A program made the position numbers and the translations under genes. Source: Porphyromonadaceae bacterium COT-184 OH4590 (lineage in GTDB: Bacteria; Bacteroidota; Bacteroidia; Bacteroidales; Paludibacteraceae). Taken from it: a DNA stretch of 39,709 nt. The notes beneath the pieces were generated by a model. It saw nothing but the letters and a program-made list of their open reading frames with translations, was not told the origin of the DNA and did not search any database. Positions 34,009 through 39,709 of this stretch are shown here, piece by piece. The number at the start of each line of letters is the position of its first letter. Position 1 is the first letter of the stretch. The DNA is taken from assembly GCA_000768855.1 (NCBI GenBank), contig JRAN01000037.1, forward strand, positions 307 to 40,015, read 5' to 3'.

Positions 34009-35262
34009 TCAATTTATCAAAAACTTCAGTCTATTTTGCAGGTTTACCTCTGCCATACCGCCGTCGATGTCGAGGAAGAGAAGATTCATGTCGGGGTAGT
34101 GTTGCTTTATGCGTCGCTCTATGCCTTTGGCTACCACGTGGTTGGCTATGCAGCCGAAGGGTTGCACACACACCACTCTGTTGATACCTTCTTTAGAGAA
34201 ATTGGCTATATCGCCTGCAATGAGCCATCCCTCACCAAACTGATTCGACAGGTCTATAAGCTCCCCAGCATACTCAGCTATCTCAAAAACCGACTTATGG
34301 TGTTTATAAAACTTCGATTGTCGCATAACAGCATCGTAGCGGGATATTATTTTATCAAATAATTTTTGGAAAAACGGCAACATCAGTTTGCTTAAAAGAC
34401 TAAGTTTTTTTAATCCGTTTCTGGTGTTTACTTTTTGGTTTACAAACGATTGAGTGAAAAAATGCAGCATCGGAGGTACCACCACTTCGTAGCCTTGCTC
34501 ACGCAACCAACGCGTGATATTGGCTTGTCCGTAATTGTTGTACTTTACAAAAATCTCGCCAATAAGCCCTATTTTAGGGAATTCTTTGCCTGCTATAATC
34601 TCAATTTTATTGAAATCATCTACTGCCTCTTTGAGTAGGGATAGCAGTTTTCTGTGCCTGTTATGCTCTATGCATTCGACAGCACGGCTCATATATTTGT
34701 CGAACAGCTTTTCGGGCTGCTCTTTGTCTTTGGCTCTGACCACAGCCGACGAATAAATTTGGTTTAGCGAGTCACCAAACATAAAAGCTCCGGAAATAAG
34801 AGGAAGCATTTTGATAATAGGCAACTTAAATCCGGGCTGATTGTTTTGATGAACATCGCCCACAGACACCGATATTACAGGGATATTACCATAGCCCGCA
34901 TTTTTCAGTCCTGTTTTTATAAACGACAGATAGTTGGTTGCGCGGCACTGTCCGCCTGTTTGTGTAATAGCAACAGCGAGATTATCAAGAGAGTATCGCC
35001 CTGTTTCTATCTCGGCTATGAGGTCGCCCAAGACGAGTGTAGCAGGATAGCACACTTCGTTGTGTCCGTATTTTAGACCGATGTCGGCGGAGTGTTTTGA
35101 GGTCTTCGGGCAGTTTACGAAATTGTAGCCTGCTACCTTTGCCAAGGCAGGTATCAGAGGCGACAGAAAGTCTGTAAACCAAGGTATCAGTACTGTTTTG
35201 TTTTTGTCTTTTTTAGTAAAAATGGCATTGTAGCCACTGTATTGTTTGTCGGTGTTGTTCAC
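34009..35262 (-). CDS. C-terminal part of 2-hydroxyacyl-CoA dehydratase-related system
   Basis: 417 residues from a GTG at 35262, whose GTGA overlaps the stop of the acetyltransferase gene. The sequence resembles the C-terminal third of the large activase-related proteins of Bacteroidota and Firmicutes: IGLKYGHNEVCYPATLVLGDLI (candidate cluster-ligand Cys), ITQTGGQCRATNYLSFIKTGL, IGEIFVKYNNYGQANITRWL, and a final HVVAKGIERR region after VVCVQPFGCIANHV. Cys residues are placed as in [4Fe-4S]-binding dehydratase (HgdB-like) subunits. The reaction is not known. It belongs with the DUF2229 and activase genes upstream. Confidence 0.82.
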   Translation of the reverse strand: MNNTDKQYSGYNAIFTKKDKNKTVLIPWFTDFLSPLIPALAKVAGYNFVNCPKTSKHSADIGLKYGHNEVCYPATLVLGDLIAEIETGRYSLDNLAVAITQTGGQCRATNYLSFIKTGLKNAGYGNIPVISVSVGDVHQNNQPGFKLPIIKMLPLISGAFMFGDSLNQIYSSAVVRAKDKEQPEKLFDKYMSRAVECIEHNRHRKLLSLLKEAVDDFNKIEIIAGKEFPKIGLIGEIFVKYNNYGQANITRWLREQGYEVVVPPMLHFFTQSFVNQKVNTRNGLKKLSLLSKLMLPFFQKLFDKIISRYDAVMRQSKFYKHHKSVFEIAEYAGELIDLSNQFGEGWLIAGDIANFSKEGINRVVCVQPFGCIANHVVAKGIERRIKQHYPDMNLLFLDIDGGMAEVNLQNRLKFLIN

Positions 35263-35771
35263 TTTGTTTTAAATAAACTATAGTAATGTAAATCAATTAT
35301 TTTGTTGTTTTTTATTGCTGCCTTTTTTAGTATCGCTTCTAACTCAAATCCTGCTTTTTGCAACACTATGTGCGATGCGGTATTGAAATCAAAAACGGAT
35401 GCAAAAATCTTTTGTAACGAAAATGTTTCAAATGCATAAGTTACCATTTGTTTGACGGCTTCGGGCATTATACCCCTGCCTCGGTATCCTTCACCTAACC
35501 AATAGCCTATTTCGGCGGTGATTCTCTCCACATCATTCTGTAATATAATACCTATGCCGCCTACTGCTTTGTTTTCCACCACGATAGCAAAGTCGGTAGC
35601 GGGTTTCGGTTTGTTCATACACATTTCGATAAACCGCACTGCATCGTTTTCGGTGTAAGGGTATGGAAAATAGTCTCTTAGATTATTCCAAATATTGATG
35701 TTGTTTGCATTTTCAGCAAGTGATGCACTGTCTGTAAGCCTCCACTCTCGTAATTCGAAATTTATATTCAT
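35259..35771 (-). CDS. GNAT family N-acetyltransferase (RimJ/RimL-type)
   Basis: 170 residues, typical. The acetyl-CoA-binding motif is GYWLGEGYRGRGIMPEAVKQMVTYAF, followed by FASVFDFNTASHIVLQKAGFELEA, both RimJ/RimL-like. It transfers acetyl groups to a protein N-terminus or small amine. It lies between two genes of the activase system and its stop overlaps the GTG start of the next gene, so it is translated from the same mRNA. Its role in that system is unknown, and it could be an inserted passenger. Confidence 0.88.
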   Translation of the reverse strand: MNINFELREWRLTDSASLAENANNINIWNNLRDYFPYPYTENDAVRFIEMCMNKPKPATDFAIVVENKAVGGIGIILQNDVERITAEIGYWLGEGYRGRGIMPEAVKQMVTYAFETFSLQKIFASVFDFNTASHIVLQKAGFELEAILKKAAIKNNKIIDLHYYSLFKTK

Positions 35772-35801
35772 AGTTTTTATTCAATTGAAAAAAATACCAT
35801 A

Positions 35802-36809
35802 TTAGCCTTTGGCTGTTTTCAGACTTTCGATTAAACTTCTTATTCTAAGACGTATAGAGCCGGGTGAGGCTATCTCGTCAATTCGTAGTACGGTATGGTT
35901 TTTACCTGCTTGACGCAATATTTGGCTGATTTCCTCCATATAGAAGGAGTCGGGGCCGCAACCAAAGGAGTTGAGCTGTATCAGCTGTACGTTGTCGGGG
36001 AGTTTTGCCACCTCCATAGCGGCGTGTACCACTCTGTTTGGGTACGACCATTGCGATACCATATTGAGCCGTTTGAAACCGATGCCAAACCGTTCTGCCA
36101 AACGGAAACGTTTGCTTTTGGGTGGCTCTTTGGGCTGTGGTTCGAGAAAAACATCGTCTGTGAGAGCCGTAATGCCGAGGTCGGCAAGTATCTGTCCAAC
36201 CTTCTGATTGACAAGGCTATCTGCATGGTATGGGCGACCGGCAACTACGAAGACCATTTCGCCAGATTCCAGACATTTTTTCAAAAGCTCTTTTTGGTTG
36301 ATTATCAGGTTGTTTTTGGTTTCGTTACGGAAATCCCAAGCGGTGTCGAAAGCAGTATCGAACCTCTCTTTATCAATCCCCAGAGTCTGAAAATAGTTGT
36401 ACACCTGCGTTCTAAGTATATCGATATCGTGAAACGACATCACAGGCTTATCGAAGGCAATACCGTAATTGCCTTCGGGGTCGATAGCCGAGCGTATAAC
36501 TTCAGGATACCCGCTTACCACAGGGCAGTTAAATGAATTGCTTGCAGCGTCCCACTCCTTTGCCTCCTTCTGCACAATGGGGTAAAAAATCCTGTCAACC
36601 TTAGCCTCTATCAGCCACAGTATATGCCCATGAACGAGCTTGGCAGGGAAACAGATATTGTCGCTCATCACCGATGCAATACCCTTTTGGTAAAGCTCCA
36701 TATTCGACTCTGGCGAAAGCAAAACCTCAAAACTGCATTCGGCAAACAGTTTCTGCCAAAACGGGTAGTTTTCGTACATGTTCAAAACGCGTGGAATACC
36801 TATTTTCAT
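35802..36809 (-). CDS. DUF2229 acyl-CoA dehydratase activase-related protein
   Basis: 335 residues. The DUF2229 family fold is shown by MKIGIPRVLNMYENYPFWQ, NICFPAKLVHGHI (conserved Cys), YPIVQKEAKE, CPVVSGYPEVIRSA, VVAGRPYHAD and LIQLNSFGCGPDSFYMEEI. In most relatives this domain is joined to the activase N-terminal part and to a C-terminal part as one chain of about 1400 residues; here it is a separate gene. It starts four bases after the activase gene stop. Conserved Cys (DNICFP, FGCGPD) suggest an iron-sulfur cluster, but the chemistry is not defined. Confidence 0.88.
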   Translation of the reverse strand: MKIGIPRVLNMYENYPFWQKLFAECSFEVLLSPESNMELYQKGIASVMSDNICFPAKLVHGHILWLIEAKVDRIFYPIVQKEAKEWDAASNSFNCPVVSGYPEVIRSAIDPEGNYGIAFDKPVMSFHDIDILRTQVYNYFQTLGIDKERFDTAFDTAWDFRNETKNNLIINQKELLKKCLESGEMVFVVAGRPYHADSLVNQKVGQILADLGITALTDDVFLEPQPKEPPKSKRFRLAERFGIGFKRLNMVSQWSYPNRVVHAAMEVAKLPDNVQLIQLNSFGCGPDSFYMEEISQILRQAGKNHTVLRIDEIASPGSIRLRIRSLIESLKTAKG

Positions 36810-36813
36810 CTTC

Positions 36814-38802
36814 TTATTGGCTGAATATTAGGTTGTTTTTGGTGTCAAAAGCATTTGTGCCTTTATGTACGGTTGAGTTTCGGTTGAAAAAATACTTTTC
36901 GCACTTATTACCCGAATAACATACATTGCCATTATCGAAAGTAAACTTCAGCAATCGGCACTGATTGGTACAACCCCTGCATTGAAGTTCTTTGGTCTGG
37001 TATTGGAGTTGGAACTTTTGTTGAAAGCTCTCACTATCAGTATTCTCTGCTACATCACCGCGTTGCTTACGAGCATAGAGGGCAGCTCCGAAAGCCCCCA
37101 TCAATTCGGGTGAGTCGGTAGCCGATACACGTTTGTGGCTTAGTACTTCAAGAGCACGAAATACAGCATCGTTTCTAAACGTACCGCCCTGTACCACAAT
37201 ATTATCGCCTAAAATATTTAGATTACTTATTTTTAGTACTTTAAAAAGACAGTTTTTGACTACCGAATATGCCAAACCTGCCGCAATATCGTCTAAAACA
37301 GCATTTTGACGCAGCGACTGTTTCACTTTGGAGTTCATAAAGACTGTGCAGCGAGTGCCCAAATCCACAGGGTGCATCGCAGTGCAGGCAGCATAGGCAA
37401 AATCGGCAATAGTCATATTCATTACCGAAGCAAAATTTTGCAGAAACGAACCACAGCCCGATGAACAAGCCTCATTGAGTTCTATATTGGTAATTACGCC
37501 TTTATCTACAAAAATCGACTTCATATCTTGCCCCCCAATATCGAGAATAAACGACACATCGGGGTTTACAAATTTGGCTCCCATAAGATGGGCGATGGTT
37601 TCGACTATCCCAAAATCAAGGTTAAATGCCTGTTTTATAAGGTCTTCGCCGTAGCCTGTGGACGCCGATGCCACAATTGTAGCTCGTGCATTGATATTCT
37701 CAAGTTGTTGGTAAAATTTTGTAAGTCCGTCGTGAACCTGCTTTAGTGGATTGCCGTAGTTGAGTGTGTAGTGTTTGAAAAGTATTTCGGCTTTATCGTT
37801 GATAATGACTATCTTAGTGGTAGTAGAGCCGGAGTCGATACCGAGAAAACATTGATAGTCGCTATTTGGCTCTAACTCTTTGTTTATGAGAGGGATAATG
37901 TTTTTGTGATTTTTCCAATGCAAATAATGCTCTTTGGAGTCGAATAGCGGAGGAAGTATCTCGGTTGTGTCTCGCTCTTGTTTGTCCGAAAGTCGGGCAA
38001 TAAGCGTATTAATATCAAGAACATCATCTGTGGCTGCAGCCAAAAAGGCACAGCCCCAAGCAGGAAAAAATTCGCTGTTTTCCGGCAGTATTATCTCGTC
38101 GTCAGATAGCGAAAGCAACTCCTGAAACCTGTTGCGCAGTGCAGGGATAAAGGTAAGCGGACCTCCAATACATATTACTTTGGGCATTACTTTGTGTCCT
38201 CTAATTAGCGTGGTAATAGCCTGATTGGCAACGGTCTGAAATATAGACATAGCCAAGTCGGGCAGAGGTATGTTGCGAGCAATGAGATTCTGTACATCAG
38301 TTTTGGCAAATACCCCACAACGCGATGCTACTGGGTATATTTTGGTAAAGTTCCACGCCTCATCGTTTAGTCTATTGATAGGGAGACTTATGAGGTCTGC
38401 CATTTGGTCTATAAAAGCACCGGTACCACCTGCACAAGAGCCGTTCATTCGTATATCGGGCTGCTTACCTTCGGCGAAAAAGACTATTTTGGCATCTTCG
38501 CCACCGAGGTCTATCATCGTGTGAGTGTCGGGATAGCAACGTTTGGATACCTCTATGGAGGCAATAACCTCCTGTGCAAAAGATATCTGGGTGCGTTCGG
38601 CAACGCCCATTCCAGCCGACCCCGTAATAGTAAACTTTGCTTGAGATATACCACAACTGCAAGCAACATTCTCAAGCTCCTGCCTGAAAATAGTGGTAAT
38701 ATCAGCCTTATGCCTATTGTACGACCTGTAAACTATATTTCCTCCATCGTCCAATACAATGATTTTTAGTGTGGTAGAGCCAATATCTATACCTATATTC
38801 AT
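36814..38802 (-). CDS. tandem BadF/BadG/BcrA/BcrD-type ATPase (acyl-CoA dehydratase activase)
   Basis: 662 residues from the ATG at 38802, chosen because the ATPase fold begins there (MNIGIDIGSTTLKIIVLDD). Two activase domains are present: the first at about 1-270 (SCAGGTGAFIDQMADLI with the cluster Cys, SRCGVFAKTDVQNLIA) and the second from about 325 (FLGIDSGSTTTKIVI, LNEACSSGCGSFLQNFA, GTRCTVFMNSKVKQSLR). The C-terminus has a Cys cluster, CRGCTNQCRLL and VCYSGNKCEKYF, likely a further iron-sulfur site. Activases use ATP to give electrons to 2-hydroxyacyl-CoA dehydratases. No dehydratase alpha/beta pair is seen, so the target reaction is unknown. Confidence 0.92.
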   Translation of the reverse strand: MNIGIDIGSTTLKIIVLDDGGNIVYRSYNRHKADITTIFRQELENVACSCGISQAKFTITGSAGMGVAERTQISFAQEVIASIEVSKRCYPDTHTMIDLGGEDAKIVFFAEGKQPDIRMNGSCAGGTGAFIDQMADLISLPINRLNDEAWNFTKIYPVASRCGVFAKTDVQNLIARNIPLPDLAMSIFQTVANQAITTLIRGHKVMPKVICIGGPLTFIPALRNRFQELLSLSDDEIILPENSEFFPAWGCAFLAAATDDVLDINTLIARLSDKQERDTTEILPPLFDSKEHYLHWKNHKNIIPLINKELEPNSDYQCFLGIDSGSTTTKIVIINDKAEILFKHYTLNYGNPLKQVHDGLTKFYQQLENINARATIVASASTGYGEDLIKQAFNLDFGIVETIAHLMGAKFVNPDVSFILDIGGQDMKSIFVDKGVITNIELNEACSSGCGSFLQNFASVMNMTIADFAYAACTAMHPVDLGTRCTVFMNSKVKQSLRQNAVLDDIAAGLAYSVVKNCLFKVLKISNLNILGDNIVVQGGTFRNDAVFRALEVLSHKRVSATDSPELMGAFGAALYARKQRGDVAENTDSESFQQKFQLQYQTKELQCRGCTNQCRLLKFTFDNGNVCYSGNKCEKYFFNRNSTVHKGTNAFDTKNNLIFSQ

Positions 38803-39146
38803 CAATTTATTTGGTCTATATTTAACAATACTATTTTTGCAAAATGCAAATATAAGACACAAAAGTAAGAAAAAGTTTTGAATTTACAGTACGTAATTTT
38901 GATTTGGTGGGTGGGCGGAAATGTCGAACTTGGATTAATAATAAAAAATGTTGTAATGTTTTGGCAATTCATAATTTTATTTCAGCAAGGATAATAATAC
39001 TATAGTAATTTAACAATACTGACTTTTTTAATGCTCAATGCAAAAATTATTTTCAAAGGCATCGAGCAGCTGTATTATTATGAAGGATACCGAAAAGAAG
39101 ATTTATAAAAAACAGCATTAGTAATAGATTTTTATTTACCAATGAC
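38803..39146. other. intergenic region upstream of the activase operon and the repeat tract
   Basis: About 345 bases. Two minus-strand -7 matches, CAAAAGTA (38860-38867) and CAAATATA (38847-38854), could start the activase operon. No gene, RNA or terminator was recognised. Confidence 0.5.
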
Positions 39147-39293
39147 GGAGAGCACAAAATGAAGTCTGTAGGAACGGAAATAAACGACGGAGGAGATGAG
39201 GTGAGTAGTGGAGAATGCGAAATGAAATCCGTAGGAATGAAAATAAAATGCGGAGGACACAAGATAAACAGCAAAGAACAGAATATTAACTAT
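39147..39293 (+). repeat. seven imperfect 21-base tandem units (63-base higher-order period)
   Basis: Units start at 39147, 39168, 39189, 39210, 39231, 39252 and 39273. Units 1-3 and 4-6 align as a 63-base repeat without gaps (for example GGAGAGCACAAAATGAAGTC against GGAGAATGCGAAATGAAATC). In one plus-strand frame each unit reads as seven residues; all seven are free of stops. Confidence 0.85.
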
Positions 39294-39320
39294 AAAAGTA
39301 AAAAATTATGCGTTATGTAA
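39159..39320 (+). CDS. possible small heptad-repeat protein
   Basis: 53 residues from the first ATG in the frame. The repeat units read as heptads such as VGTEIND, GECEMKS and VGMKIKC, with pattern [G/V]-[G/E]-x-[E/K]-[M/I/V]-x-[S/D/C]. Several differences between paired units are silent third-base changes (GAG/GAA, AAG/AAA, TCT/TCC), which favours a translated frame. It overlaps the next gene by 13 bases. No ribosome binding site is clear and the minus strand is also open, so it may instead be a non-coding repeat. Family unknown. Confidence 0.35.
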   Translation: MKSVGTEINDGGDEVSSGECEMKSVGMKIKCGGHKINSKEQNINYKSKKLCVM

Positions 39321-39709
39321 CTATCCAAGACTTCCAAAATTATGGAACTATCTTCGAAAACATCAACAAAAACGATGTTTTGAAAACCGAATTAGCCGAA
39401 TATGGCTACGACGAAACCGAAATCGCAAAGGGGAAAGCCCTCTACGACGACGCCTCACAGAAGTTAGACCTAAACAAAACCGAGACCGCCGAAGAAAAAC
39501 TGGCGTACGATGCTTTCGCAAAAAAGTTTGGAGAACTCAAAAAGACGTATGCCTCCGACCGCAAAAAAGTGAAAATCATCTATAAAGACGATGATAGAAC
39601 TCTGAGTGCATTGGCAGTAAAAGGTGTTGCAAGTATCCGCACGGTAGCCTTGTTGGACGATATGGATACGCTCTACAAACAGCTCCAAACCAACGAAACG
39701 TTGAGAAAT
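39308..39709 (+). CDS. unidentified protein, runs off the right edge
   Basis: 134 codons with no stop before the window ends. The N-terminus is MRYVTIQDFQNYGTIFENI; the rest is charged and helical (KTELAEYGYDETEIAKGKAL, then a long Lys/Glu/Asp-rich stretch with AYDAFAKKFGELKKTYASDR). No signal peptide or membrane helix is seen, so it is probably cytoplasmic. A coiled-coil tendency is visible in the middle. The family is not recognised. The codon use is unlike noise (many GAC, AAC and TAC), supporting a real gene. The heptad-repeat tract ends just before its start. Confidence 0.7.
   Translation, partial: MRYVTIQDFQNYGTIFENINKNDVLKTELAEYGYDETEIAKGKALYDDASQKLDLNKTETAEEKLAYDAFAKKFGELKKTYASDRKKVKIIYKDDDRTLSALAVKGVASIRTVALLDDMDTLYKQLQTNETLRN

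Noticed and set aside
39053-39274. 73-codon minus-strand frame over the repeat tract
   Set aside because: Reads as repeated Pro/Ser/Phe-rich units caused by the repeat itself; no start signal. Plus frame shows silent changes and is a better candidate.
39147-39293. CRISPR array
   Set aside because: Units are 21 bases and contiguous, with no spacers between them; this is a tandem repeat.

Overview
The window looks like chromosomal DNA of a Bacteroidota member, most likely order Bacteroidales. The support is low G+C, several matches to the Bacteroidota promoter (TTTG, 19-base spacer, TAnnTTTG), weak or absent Shine-Dalgarno sites, many lipoproteins with a Cys after the signal peptide, a DUF4294 protein, a rhomboid/EEP-phosphohydrolase pair, and the tRNA-Thr/tuf/tRNA-Trp/secE/nusG arrangement. 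No CRISPR array, rRNA or intact insertion sequence was seen.

Layout. 1-2100: the tail of an unidentified gene, then a small lipoprotein and an outer-membrane beta-barrel protein closed by a strong terminator. 2300-7200: a prolyl-oligopeptidase lipoprotein, a rhomboid protease, an EEP-family phosphohydrolase and an Hsp20 chaperone. 7335-9685: the tRNA-Thr/tuf/tRNA-Trp/secE/nusG operon with a textbook promoter. The expected rplK does not follow nusG. Instead there is a structured leader-like element, a 57-codon gene remnant and a small lipoprotein. 10586-14306: a divergent pair made of an M81 (MlrC-type) metallopeptidase lipoprotein and a rare-looking fusion of a gamma-glutamyl hydrolase (C26) with an M19 dipeptidase. 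14380-17276: a TPR protein, a DedA membrane protein and ruvC in an overlapping operon.

17577-25325 looks like an acquired block between ruvC and the flippase/ruvB/sufS operon. It holds a complete YbhGFSR-type ABC exporter (TetR regulator, TolC-like channel, HlyD-type adaptor, two ATPases, two permeases) all on the minus strand, and next to it an internally deleted IS982-family element with both terminal inverted repeats. A 29-bp double-palindrome operator occurs twice, once just downstream of the tetR -7 box and once before tolC. This gives a concrete model of autoregulation and operon control. The two ATPases have complementary defects that predict one active and one degenerate ATP site.

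25395-33944: flippase, ruvB, sufS, DUF4294 protein, GltD/SudA-type flavoprotein, a CPBP-like membrane protein, and a leucine-rich-repeat lipoprotein with an EF-hand loop. 34009-38802: a 2-hydroxyacyl-CoA dehydratase activase-type system, split into three genes with a GNAT acetyltransferase inside the operon. 38803-39709: an intergenic stretch ending in seven 21-bp imperfect repeats that read as heptads in one frame, overlapping the start of an unidentified gene that runs off the window. The repeat tract, the duplicated operator, the broken nusG-rplK junction and the split activase operon are the points most worth following up.
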